This document shows, piece by piece, positions 45,872 to 55,124 of a stretch of DNA of 64,000 bases. Numbering within the stretch: position 1 is the stretch's first letter; every line of letters starts with the position of its first letter. Position numbers and translations under genes: made by a program. The notes under the pieces were generated by a model. It was not told the DNA's origin, did no database searches, and saw only the letters and a list, made by a program, of their open reading frames with translations. Source of the DNA: Lyngbya sp. HA4199-MV5 (GTDB lineage: Bacteria > Cyanobacteriota > Cyanobacteriia > Leptolyngbyales > Leptolyngbyaceae); the NCBI GenBank assembly GCA_019359375.1, contig JAHHHL010000009.1:1-64000 (forward strand), written 5' to 3'.

Positions 45872-46364
45872 GCAAACTGGGCTTCTAAAGAGATTGTGCG
45901 GCAGTCATTGTCAGGTATGCCCTTCACAAAATGCTGGCTACCTCACGCTTTTTTGGGTTAAGCGCTGAAACGACTGAGCCGCTTAGATTGTTGCGCTGCT
46001 ACGATGCGTTTGAAATTGGTGGCGCGATCGACTACTGTGCCGCAAGCGATCGCGCTCAGCCTGTATCTATATCTATGTTGCATAGGGCTGTGTTGCATAG
46101 GGTGCTGGGTACCTGTCTGTCAGAGGCTCATGGTGAGAGAGTCGCAGGCAGCGTTGTGCAATCGACTGTGATAGGGTTTGGTGCTGTCATGAAGTTGTCA
46201 GCATAAGGGAACGATTCAGACACCTGAGTCCGGCATTCACAGCATCGGACTTCAGTAGGAGTCGTGAGGCAGTCGATCGGACTTAAGTAAGTGTTCCAAC
46301 TCTGGAGTAAAGTCGCTGGTTGAACCTTGGCTTTGGTAATAGAGTCTAAGAGAGATATGAATGG
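45872..46364. other. Gene-free stretch upstream of the efflux operon
   Basis: Contains two HIP1-type sites and a direct repeat TGTTGCATAGGG (about 46,076 and 46,091). No gene. The promoter for the adaptor gene should be here. Confidence 0.45.
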
Positions 46365-47849
46365 TTGCTGAAGCTGCGATCGCTCGTCGGTTGGCTGTCT
46401 GAGACGATTGACTTCAGCCTCTTAAGTTTTGAGCAGCGCGCACAACGGCTAGATGGGGAGAGCAAACTTGTGAAAGATCTGGTCAAACGTGGAATACCAA
46501 AATGGGCGGCAGGATTGGTGGTGGTGGCTCTCATCCTGGGTGGTGGGTACGTTGCCTTTAATCAAATGGCGGCGGCGCAACGACGGGAACTGAGACGACA
46601 AGTCCAAACCGCTACGGTAGAGCGTCAAACGTTACCCGTGACCATTTCAGCCAATGGCTCTGTGCTACCAGAGCGATCGGCGAATGTGAGTCCTAAATCA
46701 TCAGGCATTTTGAAGCAACTGTTGGTTCAAGAGGGCGATCGAGTGCGGGAAGGGCAGATTCTTGCCTATATGGACGCGTCTAACCTGCAAGGGCAATACA
46801 CCCAGGCGAGAGGGCAACTGGCGCAGGCACAGGCAAACCTCGCTAAGATCATCGCTGGGAATCGCCCTCAAGATATTGCCCAGGCTGCCGCGCAAGTGGC
46901 AAACGATAGAGCAGCGTTAGCCTCAGCAGAATCGACATTTGAGCAAAACCAGCAGCTTTTTAAGGATGGAGCACTGGCGCAGCGAGATCTCATTACGTCT
47001 CGTGCAAGCCGTGATCAAGCAGCGGCACAGGTGCGGAAATCGCAGCAGGCGTTGGATTTACAGAAGGTAGGGTCTCGCTCGGAAGATGTTGCGACCGCTC
47101 GTGCCCAGGTTCTGAGCGCGCAAGGGGCGGTAGAAACCATTCAAGCAGACATCAACGACACCATTATTCGCGCGCCTTTTAGTGGCGTTGTGACCAAAAA
47201 ATACGCTGATCCCGGTGCCTTTGTCACTCCTTCAACAGCGGGTAGTTCTGCGTCTTCTGCGTCTGCTTCGATCGTGGCTCTGGCTTCGACCAATCAAATT
47301 TCAGCAAACGTGGCTGAGGCAAACATTGCTCAAATCAAGGTGGGGCAGTCGGTCGAAATTACGGTGGATGCTTACCCCGGTAAGACGTTTGCAGGCAAAG
47401 TGATTCAGGTGGCAGCTCAGTCAACGGTGACGCAGAATGTGACCAGTTTTGAAGTGAAATCGTCTGTTTCTGATTCTGAAAACCTTCTGCGCTCTGGGAT
47501 GAATGCCAGCGTCAATTTCAAGGTCGGCACGTTGAGCGATGTCGTGGTTGTACCGACGGTGGCGATCGTTCGTCAAGATGGCACAAGCGGGGTACAGGTC
47601 ATTAGCGGTCAACAGGGGAATCGTCGTCCTGAGTTTCGCCCCATTACAACAAGCATATCAACGGATGATGGTAAAACGGTGGTGCTTTCTGGGCTACAAG
47701 AAGGAGACCGGGTTTTGACGAGTTTCCCACAGGGCGATCGTCCTCAATCGAGAACGCCTTCTCTCTTCCCTGGGATGGGTGGTGGTGGACGTGGTGGCGG
47801 CGGTACAGGTGGTCCCGGTGGTGCTGGTGGTGGCGCACCTCAGCGTTAG
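46365..47849 (+). CDS. HlyD/MacA-like efflux adaptor
   Basis: A 494-residue periplasmic adaptor. Start is TTG at 46,365; an internal GTG at 46,470 just before the hydrophobic segment is an alternative. One N-terminal membrane anchor (WAAGLVVVALILGGGYVAF, about residues 48-66). Then barrel-sandwich halves with VSPKSSGILKQLLVQEGDRVREGQ and a coiled-coil hairpin (about 130-250), and IIRAPFSGVVTKKYADPGAFV. The C-terminus is a glycine-rich tail (GGGGRGGGGTGG). It joins the permease and ATPase encoded downstream to an outer-membrane channel, likely TolC, to export peptides or small compounds. Confidence 0.9.
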   Translation: MLKLRSLVGWLSETIDFSLLSFEQRAQRLDGESKLVKDLVKRGIPKWAAGLVVVALILGGGYVAFNQMAAAQRRELRRQVQTATVERQTLPVTISANGSVLPERSANVSPKSSGILKQLLVQEGDRVREGQILAYMDASNLQGQYTQARGQLAQAQANLAKIIAGNRPQDIAQAAAQVANDRAALASAESTFEQNQQLFKDGALAQRDLITSRASRDQAAAQVRKSQQALDLQKVGSRSEDVATARAQVLSAQGAVETIQADINDTIIRAPFSGVVTKKYADPGAFVTPSTAGSSASSASASIVALASTNQISANVAEANIAQIKVGQSVEITVDAYPGKTFAGKVIQVAAQSTVTQNVTSFEVKSSVSDSENLLRSGMNASVNFKVGTLSDVVVVPTVAIVRQDGTSGVQVISGQQGNRRPEFRPITTSISTDDGKTVVLSGLQEGDRVLTSFPQGDRPQSRTPSLFPGMGGGGRGGGGTGGPGGAGGGAPQR

Positions 47850-47859
47850 GAGAAGTTTT

Positions 47860-49125
47860 ATGGCACAGCTTACGCGTATTCATCCCACCAGCGTTTCGTT
47901 GCTGGAAGTGCTCACCATGTCGTTGGAGGCGCTGTGGAGTAATCGGCTTCGCACCGGACTGACGATGCTAGGCGTGATTATTGGCATTGCTTCGGTGATC
48001 ACAGTTACTTCGGTTGGGCAGGGGGTGCAAAAAGCGACAGAGCAGCAAATCCAGGCGCTGGGTACAAACGTGATTCTGGTTCTAACAGGGGTGGCACGCA
48101 CAGGCGGCATCAGCCAGGGGACAGGAACCGCTTCGACCGTGACCTGGGAAGATGCAAAGGCGATCGCCAAACAGGCTCCAGCCGCGCAGGGTGTCACTGC
48201 CTATTTGCAGCGCGGTGTACAGATTGTCTATGAAGGGCAAAACGACTCAACAACGCTTCTGGGCACAGATTTGAGCTATCCCGATGTTAAGAATGTTCAT
48301 CCGCAAGAGGGACAGTTTTTTAGCCAAGCAGACCTGGACAGTGCCAGACCCGTTGCTGTGATCGGCAGTACCATTCGAAACGATTTTTTTGGCGCTAACG
48401 GGAATGCGATCGGTGCTCAGATTCGTGTACAGAACGAGCTTTACAACGTCATTGGCGTGATGGAGTCAAAAGGCTCTGTGGGTGGGCAAGACCAGGACGA
48501 TCGCATCTACATTCCCCTCACCAATATGTCGGCTCGGATTGTGGGCAATAACTCTCTCAATGGTACGGCAGTGAGTGGCTTTTGGGTACAGGCAAAAGAT
48601 GCAGCGACACTGGATGCTGCCCAGTTTCAAGTCACGAACCTCTTGCGGATTCGGCACAACATTTACCCACCCCAACAGGACGATTTTCGCATTACCAATC
48701 AAGCGGATATCATCAATGCCTTCAGCAATATTGTGGGGTTGTTTACCGTGATGGTGAGCGCGATCGCCGGCATTTCTCTCGTCGTCGGTGGCATCGGCAT
48801 TGCCAATATCATGCTCGTTTCTGTGGTGGAACGCACCCGCGAAATCGGTGTCCGCAAAGCTGTTGGAGCAACCAATAACGCGATCTTGAGCCAGTTTTTG
48901 ACCGAAGCTGTGATGGTGTCGATCGCAGGCGGCGCGATCGGCGTTGGCTTAGGCGTTAGCATCGCTTTCAGTGCCTCCACCCTCTTCAAATTTCCCTTTG
49001 TCATCTCCGTTTTGTCGATCGTCGCAGGTTTTGGGCTTTCCTTCGCCATCGGACTTGTTGCAGGCGTAATCCCCGCTCGAAATGCTGCACAACTTGACCC
49101 GATCGCAGCGCTAAGAAGTGAGTAA
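47860..49125 (+). CDS. MacB-like ABC transporter permease
   Basis: A 421-residue permease of the FtsX/MacB kind, from the ATG at 47,860 preceded by AGGAGA. One membrane helix at about 20-45 (GLTMLGVIIGIASVITVTSV), a large periplasmic domain (about 50-280) and three C-terminal helices; VGGIGIANIMLVSVVERTRE is the family hallmark and ARNAAQLDPIAALRSE is the typical end. No ATPase domain is fused. It is 10 bp after the adaptor gene. The matching ATPase gene is 950 bp further on, beyond a MNT-HEPN pair. Confidence 0.92.
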   Translation: MAQLTRIHPTSVSLLEVLTMSLEALWSNRLRTGLTMLGVIIGIASVITVTSVGQGVQKATEQQIQALGTNVILVLTGVARTGGISQGTGTASTVTWEDAKAIAKQAPAAQGVTAYLQRGVQIVYEGQNDSTTLLGTDLSYPDVKNVHPQEGQFFSQADLDSARPVAVIGSTIRNDFFGANGNAIGAQIRVQNELYNVIGVMESKGSVGGQDQDDRIYIPLTNMSARIVGNNSLNGTAVSGFWVQAKDAATLDAAQFQVTNLLRIRHNIYPPQQDDFRITNQADIINAFSNIVGLFTVMVSAIAGISLVVGGIGIANIMLVSVVERTREIGVRKAVGATNNAILSQFLTEAVMVSIAGGAIGVGLGVSIAFSASTLFKFPFVISVLSIVAGFGLSFAIGLVAGVIPARNAAQLDPIAALRSE

Positions 49126-49245
49126 GAGAGTTGTTAGGTTGCCTAGAATCGAGGATGAGTGGTGCTTTAAGAGCTTGTAACCACAGAGAATGAACGCAAT
49201 CGCCCCGCTACCAATCGAACCAATATTTGAGCGCAATCTTCTCCC

Positions 49246-49566
49246 ATGAACTCCACCCTCCAACCCATCTTGATCCAGCTCAAACAGTCTCTCGCTGAAC
49301 TTTACGGCGATCGTCTGCTTCACCTTACACTCTTCGGCTCTCAGGCTCGTGGTGATGCTGAACCAGACTCGGACATTGATGTGCTGGTGGTGCTCAAGTC
49401 TCCCGTCAATCCTGGTGAAGAAATTAAACGGACTGGTCAAGCGATCGCCGCCCTCTCCCTTCGCTATGAAGTAGTGATTAGCTGCCTCTTCATGGACGAA
49501 ACTCACTACCAAACCCGCAACGGCTCCCTCCTCCGCAATATTCGTAGGGAAGGCGTTCCCATATGA
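49246..49566 (+). CDS. MNT-family nucleotidyltransferase (antitoxin-type)
   Basis: A 106-residue minimal nucleotidyltransferase. Motif FGSQARGDAEPDSDIDVLVV has the GS-X10-DXD pattern of this family. In MNT-HEPN pairs the MNT protein AMPylates or otherwise silences the HEPN RNase. Its stop overlaps the start of the HEPN gene (ATGA). It lies inside a MacAB-like operon, in the same direction. Confidence 0.88.
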   Translation: MNSTLQPILIQLKQSLAELYGDRLLHLTLFGSQARGDAEPDSDIDVLVVLKSPVNPGEEIKRTGQAIAALSLRYEVVISCLFMDETHYQTRNGSLLRNIRREGVPI

Positions 49567-49943
49567 CCGACGAACAACGAGAACTTCTCCTTAAAGCCCA
49601 ACAAAGTTTAGACGCTGCAAACCTGTTACTCAGCAACAATTATCCAGACTATGCCACGTCTCGCGCCTATTACAGCATGTTCTACATCGCCGAAGCCTTT
49701 CTAGAAGGTGAAGAACTGTCATTTTCCAAGCATTCAGCCGTCATTGCCGCTTTCGGACGGGAATTTGCAAAGACGCAGCGAGTTCCTCCTGACTTTCACC
49801 GCTTTCTGATTGAGGCGCAAGAACTCCGCACTACTGGTGACTGTGGACAACTGAACGCCGTCACAATTGACCAAGCCACAGAACAGATTGATCGCGCAAA
49901 GCAGTTTTTAACGCTGGCAATTCAAGCGATCGGCACAATATAA
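49563..49943 (+). CDS. HEPN-domain protein
   Basis: A 126-residue all-helical HEPN protein. The Arg of the catalytic R-X4-6-H motif is in SRAYYSMFYIAEAF, but the expected His is Tyr. FSKHSAVIAAFGREFAKT is the second conserved block. Many members of this subfamily have Tyr at this position, so RNase activity is uncertain. Overlaps the MNT gene by four bases and is surely translated with it. Confidence 0.88.
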   Translation: MTDEQRELLLKAQQSLDAANLLLSNNYPDYATSRAYYSMFYIAEAFLEGEELSFSKHSAVIAAFGREFAKTQRVPPDFHRFLIEAQELRTTGDCGQLNAVTIDQATEQIDRAKQFLTLAIQAIGTI

Positions 49944-50077
49944 ATCTGGTTGGTAGCCCAGACAGTCCTACAAACCGTTGCAAGGGCGGAATAAAGATAG
50001 TTGTTAGAAAGTAGAAAGCAGAATTTAACTCGCAACTCAAAACTCAAAACTTTTACTCCTCCCCCCTCTCTTCCCCT

Positions 50078-50749
50078 ATGGCAACGATGATCTGGATGGA
50101 AAACATCACTAAAACCTACCGATTAGGTGATATTGATGTGCCTGTATTGAAGGGCATTGATTTGACGATTGAAGAAGGGGAATACGTTGCCATCATGGGC
50201 GTTTCGGGTTCTGGCAAATCCACGTTGATGAATATCATTGGGTGTCTCGATCGCCCCAGCGGTGGGCATTACCTTTTGGAAGGTCGAAACCTCACGACAT
50301 TGAACAACGATGAACTGGCATTTATTCGCAATCAACGGATTGGCTTTGTGTTTCAGCAATTTAACCTGCTGCCGCGATCGACCGCACTAGATAATGTGAT
50401 GCTGCCGATGGTGTATGCTAGCGTCTCAAAACCACAACGCCAAAAGCGGGCAATGGAAGCGCTGACCAGAGTGGGATTAGCGGAACGATTGTCAAACCGT
50501 CCCAATCAACTATCGGGTGGGCAACAGCAGCGAGTGGCGATCGCCCGTGCGCTGGTGAACCGTCCAGCACTCGTATTGGCAGACGAACCAACAGGAGCGC
50601 TCGATAGCCGCACTTCTCAAGAAGTGATGGATTTGATGACGGATTTGAATCAACAGGGGATCACGATCGTCATCGTTACTCATGAACCCGATATTGCCGC
50701 ACAGACAAACCGTACCATTCACGTCAAGGATGGGTTAATTGTTTCGTGA
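50078..50749 (+). CDS. MacB/LolD-like ABC transporter ATPase
   Basis: A 223-residue ATPase. Walker [29 protein letters not shown] (Q-loop neighbourhood); signature [15 protein letters not shown]; Walker [14 protein letters not shown]. It is the ATPase for the permease at 47,860. The gap upstream (49,944-50,077) has short AACTCAAA and CTCCCCTC repeats. The operon would be adaptor, permease, ATPase with an MNT-HEPN insertion. Confidence 0.93.
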   Translation: MATMIWMENITKTYRLGDIDVPVLKGIDLTIEEGEYVAIMGVSGSGKSTLMNIIGCLDRPSGGHYLLEGRNLTTLNNDELAFIRNQRIGFVFQQFNLLPRSTALDNVMLPMVYASVSKPQRQKRAMEALTRVGLAERLSNRPNQLSGGQQQRVAIARALVNRPALVLADEPTGALDSRTSQEVMDLMTDLNQQGITIVIVTHEPDIAAQTNRTIHVKDGLIVS

Positions 50750-50818
50750 AGAAAAGGAATAGCGAGGCAGTCAGTCGGTTAAGCTGATGTGGCATGATCC
50801 CCTTCATCGATCGCATTC

Positions 50819-51334
50819 ATGAGCCGCCGCCGTCCCGCAAGTGTTTGGATAACGCAAATCCTTCTACTTTTCACGGTGTTATTGAGTTTAAGAGCAGTTG
50901 TTATCTCCTTCCAGCTTTGTCCAATCTCTGCCTCTGAAGCGTGCCCAATTGGTCTAACTCAAAGACTTCTTGAGCTAATCTTTGCGGTTGTTTACTTAAC
51001 ATTGGCAATCGTTGGTTTGTGGGGATTACAGCGACGGAAAAAATATGGACGGTGGCTTGGCATTCTTTTTTGGGCTGGCTTTGTAGCGGTTTTACTTAGT
51101 AGTGATGGCTCAAGAATGGTCTACCATTTCATACTTCACGGTAGCCATGATTTACCAAAATTATATCCGAGAGAATATTACAAAGACTTTCCTATGAATC
51201 GGTTTTACCCAACCCATTCTGGATTGGTAATTGATGCCTTTTCAACTATTTTTGTTAATCTACTGTTTGTCGCTCTGGCTGCCCATTTCTCGTTGGCAAA
51301 AACTGTTCGGCAGTTTTTTAGTAAGCAGGAATAA
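50819..51334 (+). CDS. Small integral membrane protein, unknown
   Basis: A 171-residue protein with about four hydrophobic helices (about residues 8-30, 48-68, 78-96, 140-160). ARG-rich start MSRRRPASVWITQ. A loop with HGSHDLPKLYPREYYKDFPM lies between helices three and four. No family recognised. It lies 69 bp after the ATPase gene on the same strand and may be part of that transcript. Confidence 0.6.
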   Translation: MSRRRPASVWITQILLLFTVLLSLRAVVISFQLCPISASEACPIGLTQRLLELIFAVVYLTLAIVGLWGLQRRKKYGRWLGILFWAGFVAVLLSSDGSRMVYHFILHGSHDLPKLYPREYYKDFPMNRFYPTHSGLVIDAFSTIFVNLLFVALAAHFSLAKTVRQFFSKQE

Positions 51335-51539
51335 CAGGGATATTTCATTCTGCTGCTAAAATGCTGGCAACGGATAGCAAATGAATGAAATAGATGTCTT
51401 CCTTCGCTATTCACAGATCATTCGTCCGCTTCAGCCGCTATAAAGCCGTTGCCAATTACACTCGCTCCCTAGAATGAAACAGCCCTTATAAATAACGCTA
51501 GCGAAAACAGTTTAGATGGTTGACTTACTCAGGCAGTCA

Positions 51540-52430
51540 TCAACGAATGAATGTCTGTTGTGCTATCAAAGCCACCTGCTTCAAGGCGTTCAAATCAGGA
51601 ATAAGTATCTGATCTTGAGCGGTTTGAGCGGCGATCGCCCCATCAAAATCATGCTGTTCTTCCAATTTGGATGTCGGTGACGATCGCTCAACATCCTTCA
51701 GCCACAGCAAATATTCAATATTACCAGCGGGACCCAGCAAAGGCGACCAGGTGACACCGTGATAATACCAGCCCAGTGCTTGTGCCGCTTCCAGAACTTG
51801 TAAAATTGCCATCGCCTGATCTTGAGGATCGCGGACTACGCCGTTTTTGCCTACGAGCGATCGTCCCACTTCAAACTGAGGCTTGACCAGCAAGACGACC
51901 TCACGGGGCGATCGAAGCAGGTGCCACAGGGCAGACACCACTTTTGCCAGTGAGATAAACGACACATCAACCACGCCCAGATCAGGTACGGGATCTTCAA
52001 CGTGATACAGATCTTCTGGGGTAAGGTGGCGCAAATTTGTGCGTTCTCTCAATGTGACTCGCGGATCTTGCCGCAAACTCCAGGCAACCTGTCCATAACC
52101 CACATCGATTCCGTAGACGTGCTTTGCCCCTGCTTGCAGCAAACAATCTGTAAAGCCACCCGTCGAAATCCCGCCATCCAAACAGACGCGATCGGTGACT
52201 GGAATCGCAAAGTGCGCGATCGCCTTTGCCAACTTCTCACCACCCCTGGAAACGTAGGGCGATCGTTGCTTGACCTGAATCGTTGCCTGCACATCAATTT
52301 CTGTCCCAGGCTTATCCACCACTTGCTGATTTACCATCACCTCACCCGCCCGAATCAAACTCTGTGCCTTCTGCCGCGTATCGCAAAGGTCACGTTCGAC
52401 GAGTAAGAGATCGAGGCGTTGCTTAGACAT
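51540..52430 (-). CDS. tlyA: TlyA-family rRNA methyltransferase
   Basis: A 296-residue protein with an N-terminal S4 RNA-binding domain (QRLDLLLVERDLCDTRQKAQ) and a Rossmann methyltransferase domain (DGGISTGGFTDCLLQAGAKH, then YGIDVGYGQ). TlyA enzymes put 2'-O-methyl on rRNA; the haemolysin name is historical. The substrate was not shown for cyanobacteria. The C-terminal 50 residues are an extra linker (RSSPTSKLEEQHDF) common in this lineage. Confidence 0.9.
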   Translation of the reverse strand: MSKQRLDLLLVERDLCDTRQKAQSLIRAGEVMVNQQVVDKPGTEIDVQATIQVKQRSPYVSRGGEKLAKAIAHFAIPVTDRVCLDGGISTGGFTDCLLQAGAKHVYGIDVGYGQVAWSLRQDPRVTLRERTNLRHLTPEDLYHVEDPVPDLGVVDVSFISLAKVVSALWHLLRSPREVVLLVKPQFEVGRSLVGKNGVVRDPQDQAMAILQVLEAAQALGWYYHGVTWSPLLGPAGNIEYLLWLKDVERSSPTSKLEEQHDFDGAIAAQTAQDQILIPDLNALKQVALIAQQTFIR

Positions 52431-52505
52431 AGGGGAAAGGGGAAAAGGGAAACGAATCTTGCATTGCTCAGTCTGGTTCCCTTGCCTCCCTTGCTTGCCC
52501 TCTCA
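52430..52505. repeat. STRR-like tract between tlyA and mazG
   Basis: GGGGAAA-type repeats then CTTGCCT/CCTTGCTTGCCC units. The mazG 3' end lies within it, producing the tail GQAREAREPD. Confidence 0.6.
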
Positions 52506-53334
52506 ACCGCGCTTTCGCCTGCTGCCAAAGTTGTTCTAACTGCTCCAAGCTGTAATCAGCAAGAGGACGATCGGCAATCGCTTCCATTTGCTCAAGGCGT
52601 TGGATAAAGCGTTGATTGGTGCCTTGTAGGGCAGCACTGGGGTCTAAATCATACCAGCGGGCAAGGTTGATGATGGTGAACAGGAGATCGCCCAGTTCTG
52701 CTTCCTGATTCGCTTTGTCGTGTTCAGCCAGTGCTTCCTTAAATTCAGCGAGTTCTTCTTGAAACTTTGCCCACACGCCGTCGATCGCCTCCCATTCAAA
52801 GCCCGCTTCTGCTGCTTTACGCGAGATTTTCATGCCTGCCATTAAAGGCGGGAGCGATCGGGCATAACGGCTCAGCTTCTGGCTCAACGGTGGTGTAGTA
52901 GTGGGATCTTCGCCCTTCTCGATCGCCTTGATTTGCTCCCAGTTGCGATGCACGTCATCCACTGTCTCGACCGTGACATCCCCAAACACATGCGGATGGC
53001 GACGAATGAGCTTCTCGCTAATGCCTTGAGCCACTTCTGTGAGGCTAAACTGCCTGGTTTCGCTGGCAATCTGAGCCTGAAGCACAACCTGCAACAGCAA
53101 GTCGCCCAGTTCTTCACACACCGCTTTCGTGTCACCCGTTTGAATGGCATCCACTGTCTCGTATGCCTCCTCGATCACATAGGGAATCAGGCTGGTGGGC
53201 GTTTGGGCTAAATCCCACGGACAACCGCCATCGGGCGATCGCAACTGTGCCACCACAGCGATTAACTGCTGCACGGCTTCCAGCATGGCGGCTTGCGGCT
53301 CTAACGGCTCAGAAGATGGCTCAGAAATAGACAT
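52468..53334 (-). CDS. mazG: Nucleoside triphosphate pyrophosphohydrolase MazG
   Basis: A 288-residue two-domain MazG that hydrolyses NTPs to NMPs and removes aberrant nucleotides. Each half has the EExxE-type metal motifs: IPYVIEEAYETVDAI with VCEELGDLLLQVVL, and AKFQEELAEFKEAL with AELGDLLFTIINLA. CPWDLAQTPTSLIPYV is the standard beginning. The first 20 residues (SEPSSEPLEPQAAM) are non-conserved. Leftward, 37 bp upstream of tlyA. Confidence 0.92.
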   Translation of the reverse strand: MSISEPSSEPLEPQAAMLEAVQQLIAVVAQLRSPDGGCPWDLAQTPTSLIPYVIEEAYETVDAIQTGDTKAVCEELGDLLLQVVLQAQIASETRQFSLTEVAQGISEKLIRRHPHVFGDVTVETVDDVHRNWEQIKAIEKGEDPTTTPPLSQKLSRYARSLPPLMAGMKISRKAAEAGFEWEAIDGVWAKFQEELAEFKEALAEHDKANQEAELGDLLFTIINLARWYDLDPSAALQGTNQRFIQRLEQMEAIADRPLADYSLEQLEQLWQQAKARLRGQAREAREPD

Positions 53335-53417
53335 GCAACACCAGAACTAATTGACCTTGCTTTACTTTAGCGATCAGCGGACAAAGGCGTTGTTCATCAC
53401 TAAAAGTTCAAGCTCAT

Positions 53418-53475
53418 TCCCCCACTTTTCCCGATCCCTTACTTCTCACTCCTCTCTCCTCTCCCCTTACCTCCA
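53418..53475. repeat. STRR-type tract overlapping the end of the DUF2227 gene
   Basis: CTCCTCT/CTCTCCT/CTCCCCT units. The last residues of the leftward gene (GGKGRGERSEK) are its translation. Confidence 0.7.
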
Positions 53476-54167
53476 AAAGGTGGCAGTTGAGCTTCGCGGC
53501 GAACCTGTGGTTGCGGTGGAGGGGACGATCGCCCTAAGAAAGGAGGATGTTGTGCTGCCGTGTTCTCTGATGGTGATGCAAGGTTGGGTGGTAGTATCTG
53601 TTTGATTGACGGAGAGACTTTTTTAACGCGTCGGTTCATAGCGCGTCGGTAGGTTGATACCAGCCAATCACTCAACGAATGGCTGAGTGCGCCAAGTTCA
53701 AGCCCCAGAGCGATCGCGATCGTTTCAGTTGGATGTTGCAAAGGCAACTGTCCCAAAACCATAAGACTATGGCTCCACCATTGCTGGGCGAGAACGAACC
53801 AATCATTCGTTTTGCCTGCAAGTTGAACGACAACCGCACCTACAACAATGCCCCCACTACTGAATAGCACAACCCAAATGAGCAGGTAAGCCACTCGCAC
53901 GATCGTGCCTGCGATCGGACCATGTGACCAGAACGATCGATGACGCAGACTACGCCGATAGGGCAACCAGATCCAGCGCAACAGCCCCCAGCGTTTGTAC
54001 TGGTGCGAATATACATCCAAATCAGGACCAAACATCAGCCCACTAAAGAGGTAGCTGCCAGAGACACAAAGCGTCAGGCTACTGCTTTGGGTGCTGGCGA
54101 AGGTTAACCCAGCAAGCAGCGGCAAACTCCAAAGGGTAATACTGTCGTGCGTCCGACCAGAAGGCAT
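53439..54167 (-). CDS. DUF2227 metal-binding membrane protein
   Basis: A 242-residue protein starting MPSGRTHDSITLWSLPLLAG, a conserved opening of this family, with four hydrophobic helices. The conserved His/Asp set is seen in GRTHD, GPDLDVYSHQYKRWG and HRSFWSHGPIAG, suggesting a metal site near the membrane face as in YdjM/LexA-repressed hydrolases. The region after residue 195 is Pro-rich and ends in an STRR-coded tail. Confidence 0.82.
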   Translation of the reverse strand: MPSGRTHDSITLWSLPLLAGLTFASTQSSSLTLCVSGSYLFSGLMFGPDLDVYSHQYKRWGLLRWIWLPYRRSLRHRSFWSHGPIAGTIVRVAYLLIWVVLFSSGGIVVGAVVVQLAGKTNDWFVLAQQWWSHSLMVLGQLPLQHPTETIAIALGLELGALSHSLSDWLVSTYRRAMNRRVKKVSPSIKQILPPNLASPSENTAAQHPPFLGRSSPPPQPQVRREAQLPPFGGKGRGERSEK

Positions 54168-54347
54168 GATAGAGACAGGCAGACAACGCTATCAGCATCG
54201 TAGCAGGTACAAATGCACTGGCTGAAGGTTTTGGAGCAAATTCATCGTCTAGTGGTTTTAAAAATGTTTGATACGGTTGGGGAAGGATAGCCATTAAAGG
54301 TGCGGTATCTGTTACTATAAATAACTGTGCCCAAAGCACACCCCTTC

Positions 54348-54419
54348 GGGCGGTTAGCTCAACGGTAGAGCGCCTGCCTTACAAGCAGGATGTTACAAGT
54401 TCGAATCTTGTACTGCCCA
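54348..54419 (+). tRNA. tRNA-Val (TAC)
   Basis: A 72-nt tRNA: acceptor GGGCGGT pairs with ACTGCCC, discriminator A; D arm AGCTCAACGGTAGAGCG; anticodon arm CTGCCTTACAAGCAG with anticodon TAC; T arm ACAAGTTCGAATCTTGT. No CCA is encoded. A TACTATAAAT at about 54,313-54,322 may hold the -10 box. It converges with ureF, whose stop is 7 bp beyond. Confidence 0.97.
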
Positions 54420-54425
54420 TTGATA

Positions 54426-55109
54426 TTACGTCGCAAACTGCCTGCTGCTGAGGCGTTGGTGCGACATTTGAGCGATGTCGATCGCAGGCGTACACGACCA
54501 CATTTCCTCTAAGGGCGCTGGCGTTTGGGTAGCAATGGCTTCGATTTCTGCTGCCATCCTGACGAGAAGAACCTGTGCGCCCAGGTGCCCCAAAATGCCC
54601 AGGCGAATGGCGGCTCCCACGACTCCTGTGACAAAACTGTGGAGAAAGGCAAGGCTGGTGTCACTCTCGCTCAAGTGGACAGCACGCCCCACCACAGCAA
54701 AGACGATCGGATGTAAGCCGACCATTTGCTGGGCATCAATGGCGTTCTGTAATGCCTCTAGTTGTGGATCTTGCCAGGTCGATCGCGCCACCATCAATAG
54801 CGCCTGTCCGCTGCGACGTTGGGCTTCACGGGTGGTTTGAATGAGGGTTTGAGCATAGAGGTAGGCATCGGCTCGGCAGATTTCGTTGAAGTCGTTGGCG
54901 ACACTGGCGCGATACACATGGATTAGAGCCACCAGATCGGAGCTACCAACTTTGTTGTGTAAGAGCAGGTGCAGAAACGTTTCCACATCCTGAACCGTGC
55001 GAATTTGGTGCGTTTGTACGAGGCTTTCTAACCCATGAGACAGCGTAAAGGAGCCTGATGGAAAAAAGGAGTCAGACAGTTGCATCAGGGCAAGCCGAGA
55101 ATCAATCAT
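54426..55109 (-). CDS. ureF: Urease accessory protein UreF
   Basis: A 227-residue all-helical accessory protein that joins UreD and UreG on apo-urease to control nickel insertion. Features: LALMQLSDSFFPSGSFTLSH at the N-terminus, LLHNKVGSSDLVALIHV, and GVVGAAIRLGILGHLGAQ. Begins at ATG 55,109, 15 bp after the ureE stop. Last gene of the leftward urease operon. Confidence 0.93.
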   Translation of the reverse strand: MIDSRLALMQLSDSFFPSGSFTLSHGLESLVQTHQIRTVQDVETFLHLLLHNKVGSSDLVALIHVYRASVANDFNEICRADAYLYAQTLIQTTREAQRRSGQALLMVARSTWQDPQLEALQNAIDAQQMVGLHPIVFAVVGRAVHLSESDTSLAFLHSFVTGVVGAAIRLGILGHLGAQVLLVRMAAEIEAIATQTPAPLEEMWSCTPAIDIAQMSHQRLSSRQFAT

Positions 55110-55124
55110 GGTAGGTCATTTGCC

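Noticed and set aside
54079-54339. Leftward 86-residue open frame upstream of the DUF2227 gene
   Set aside because: A third of it overlaps the well-supported DUF2227 gene in another frame, and its unique part has no recognisable pattern.
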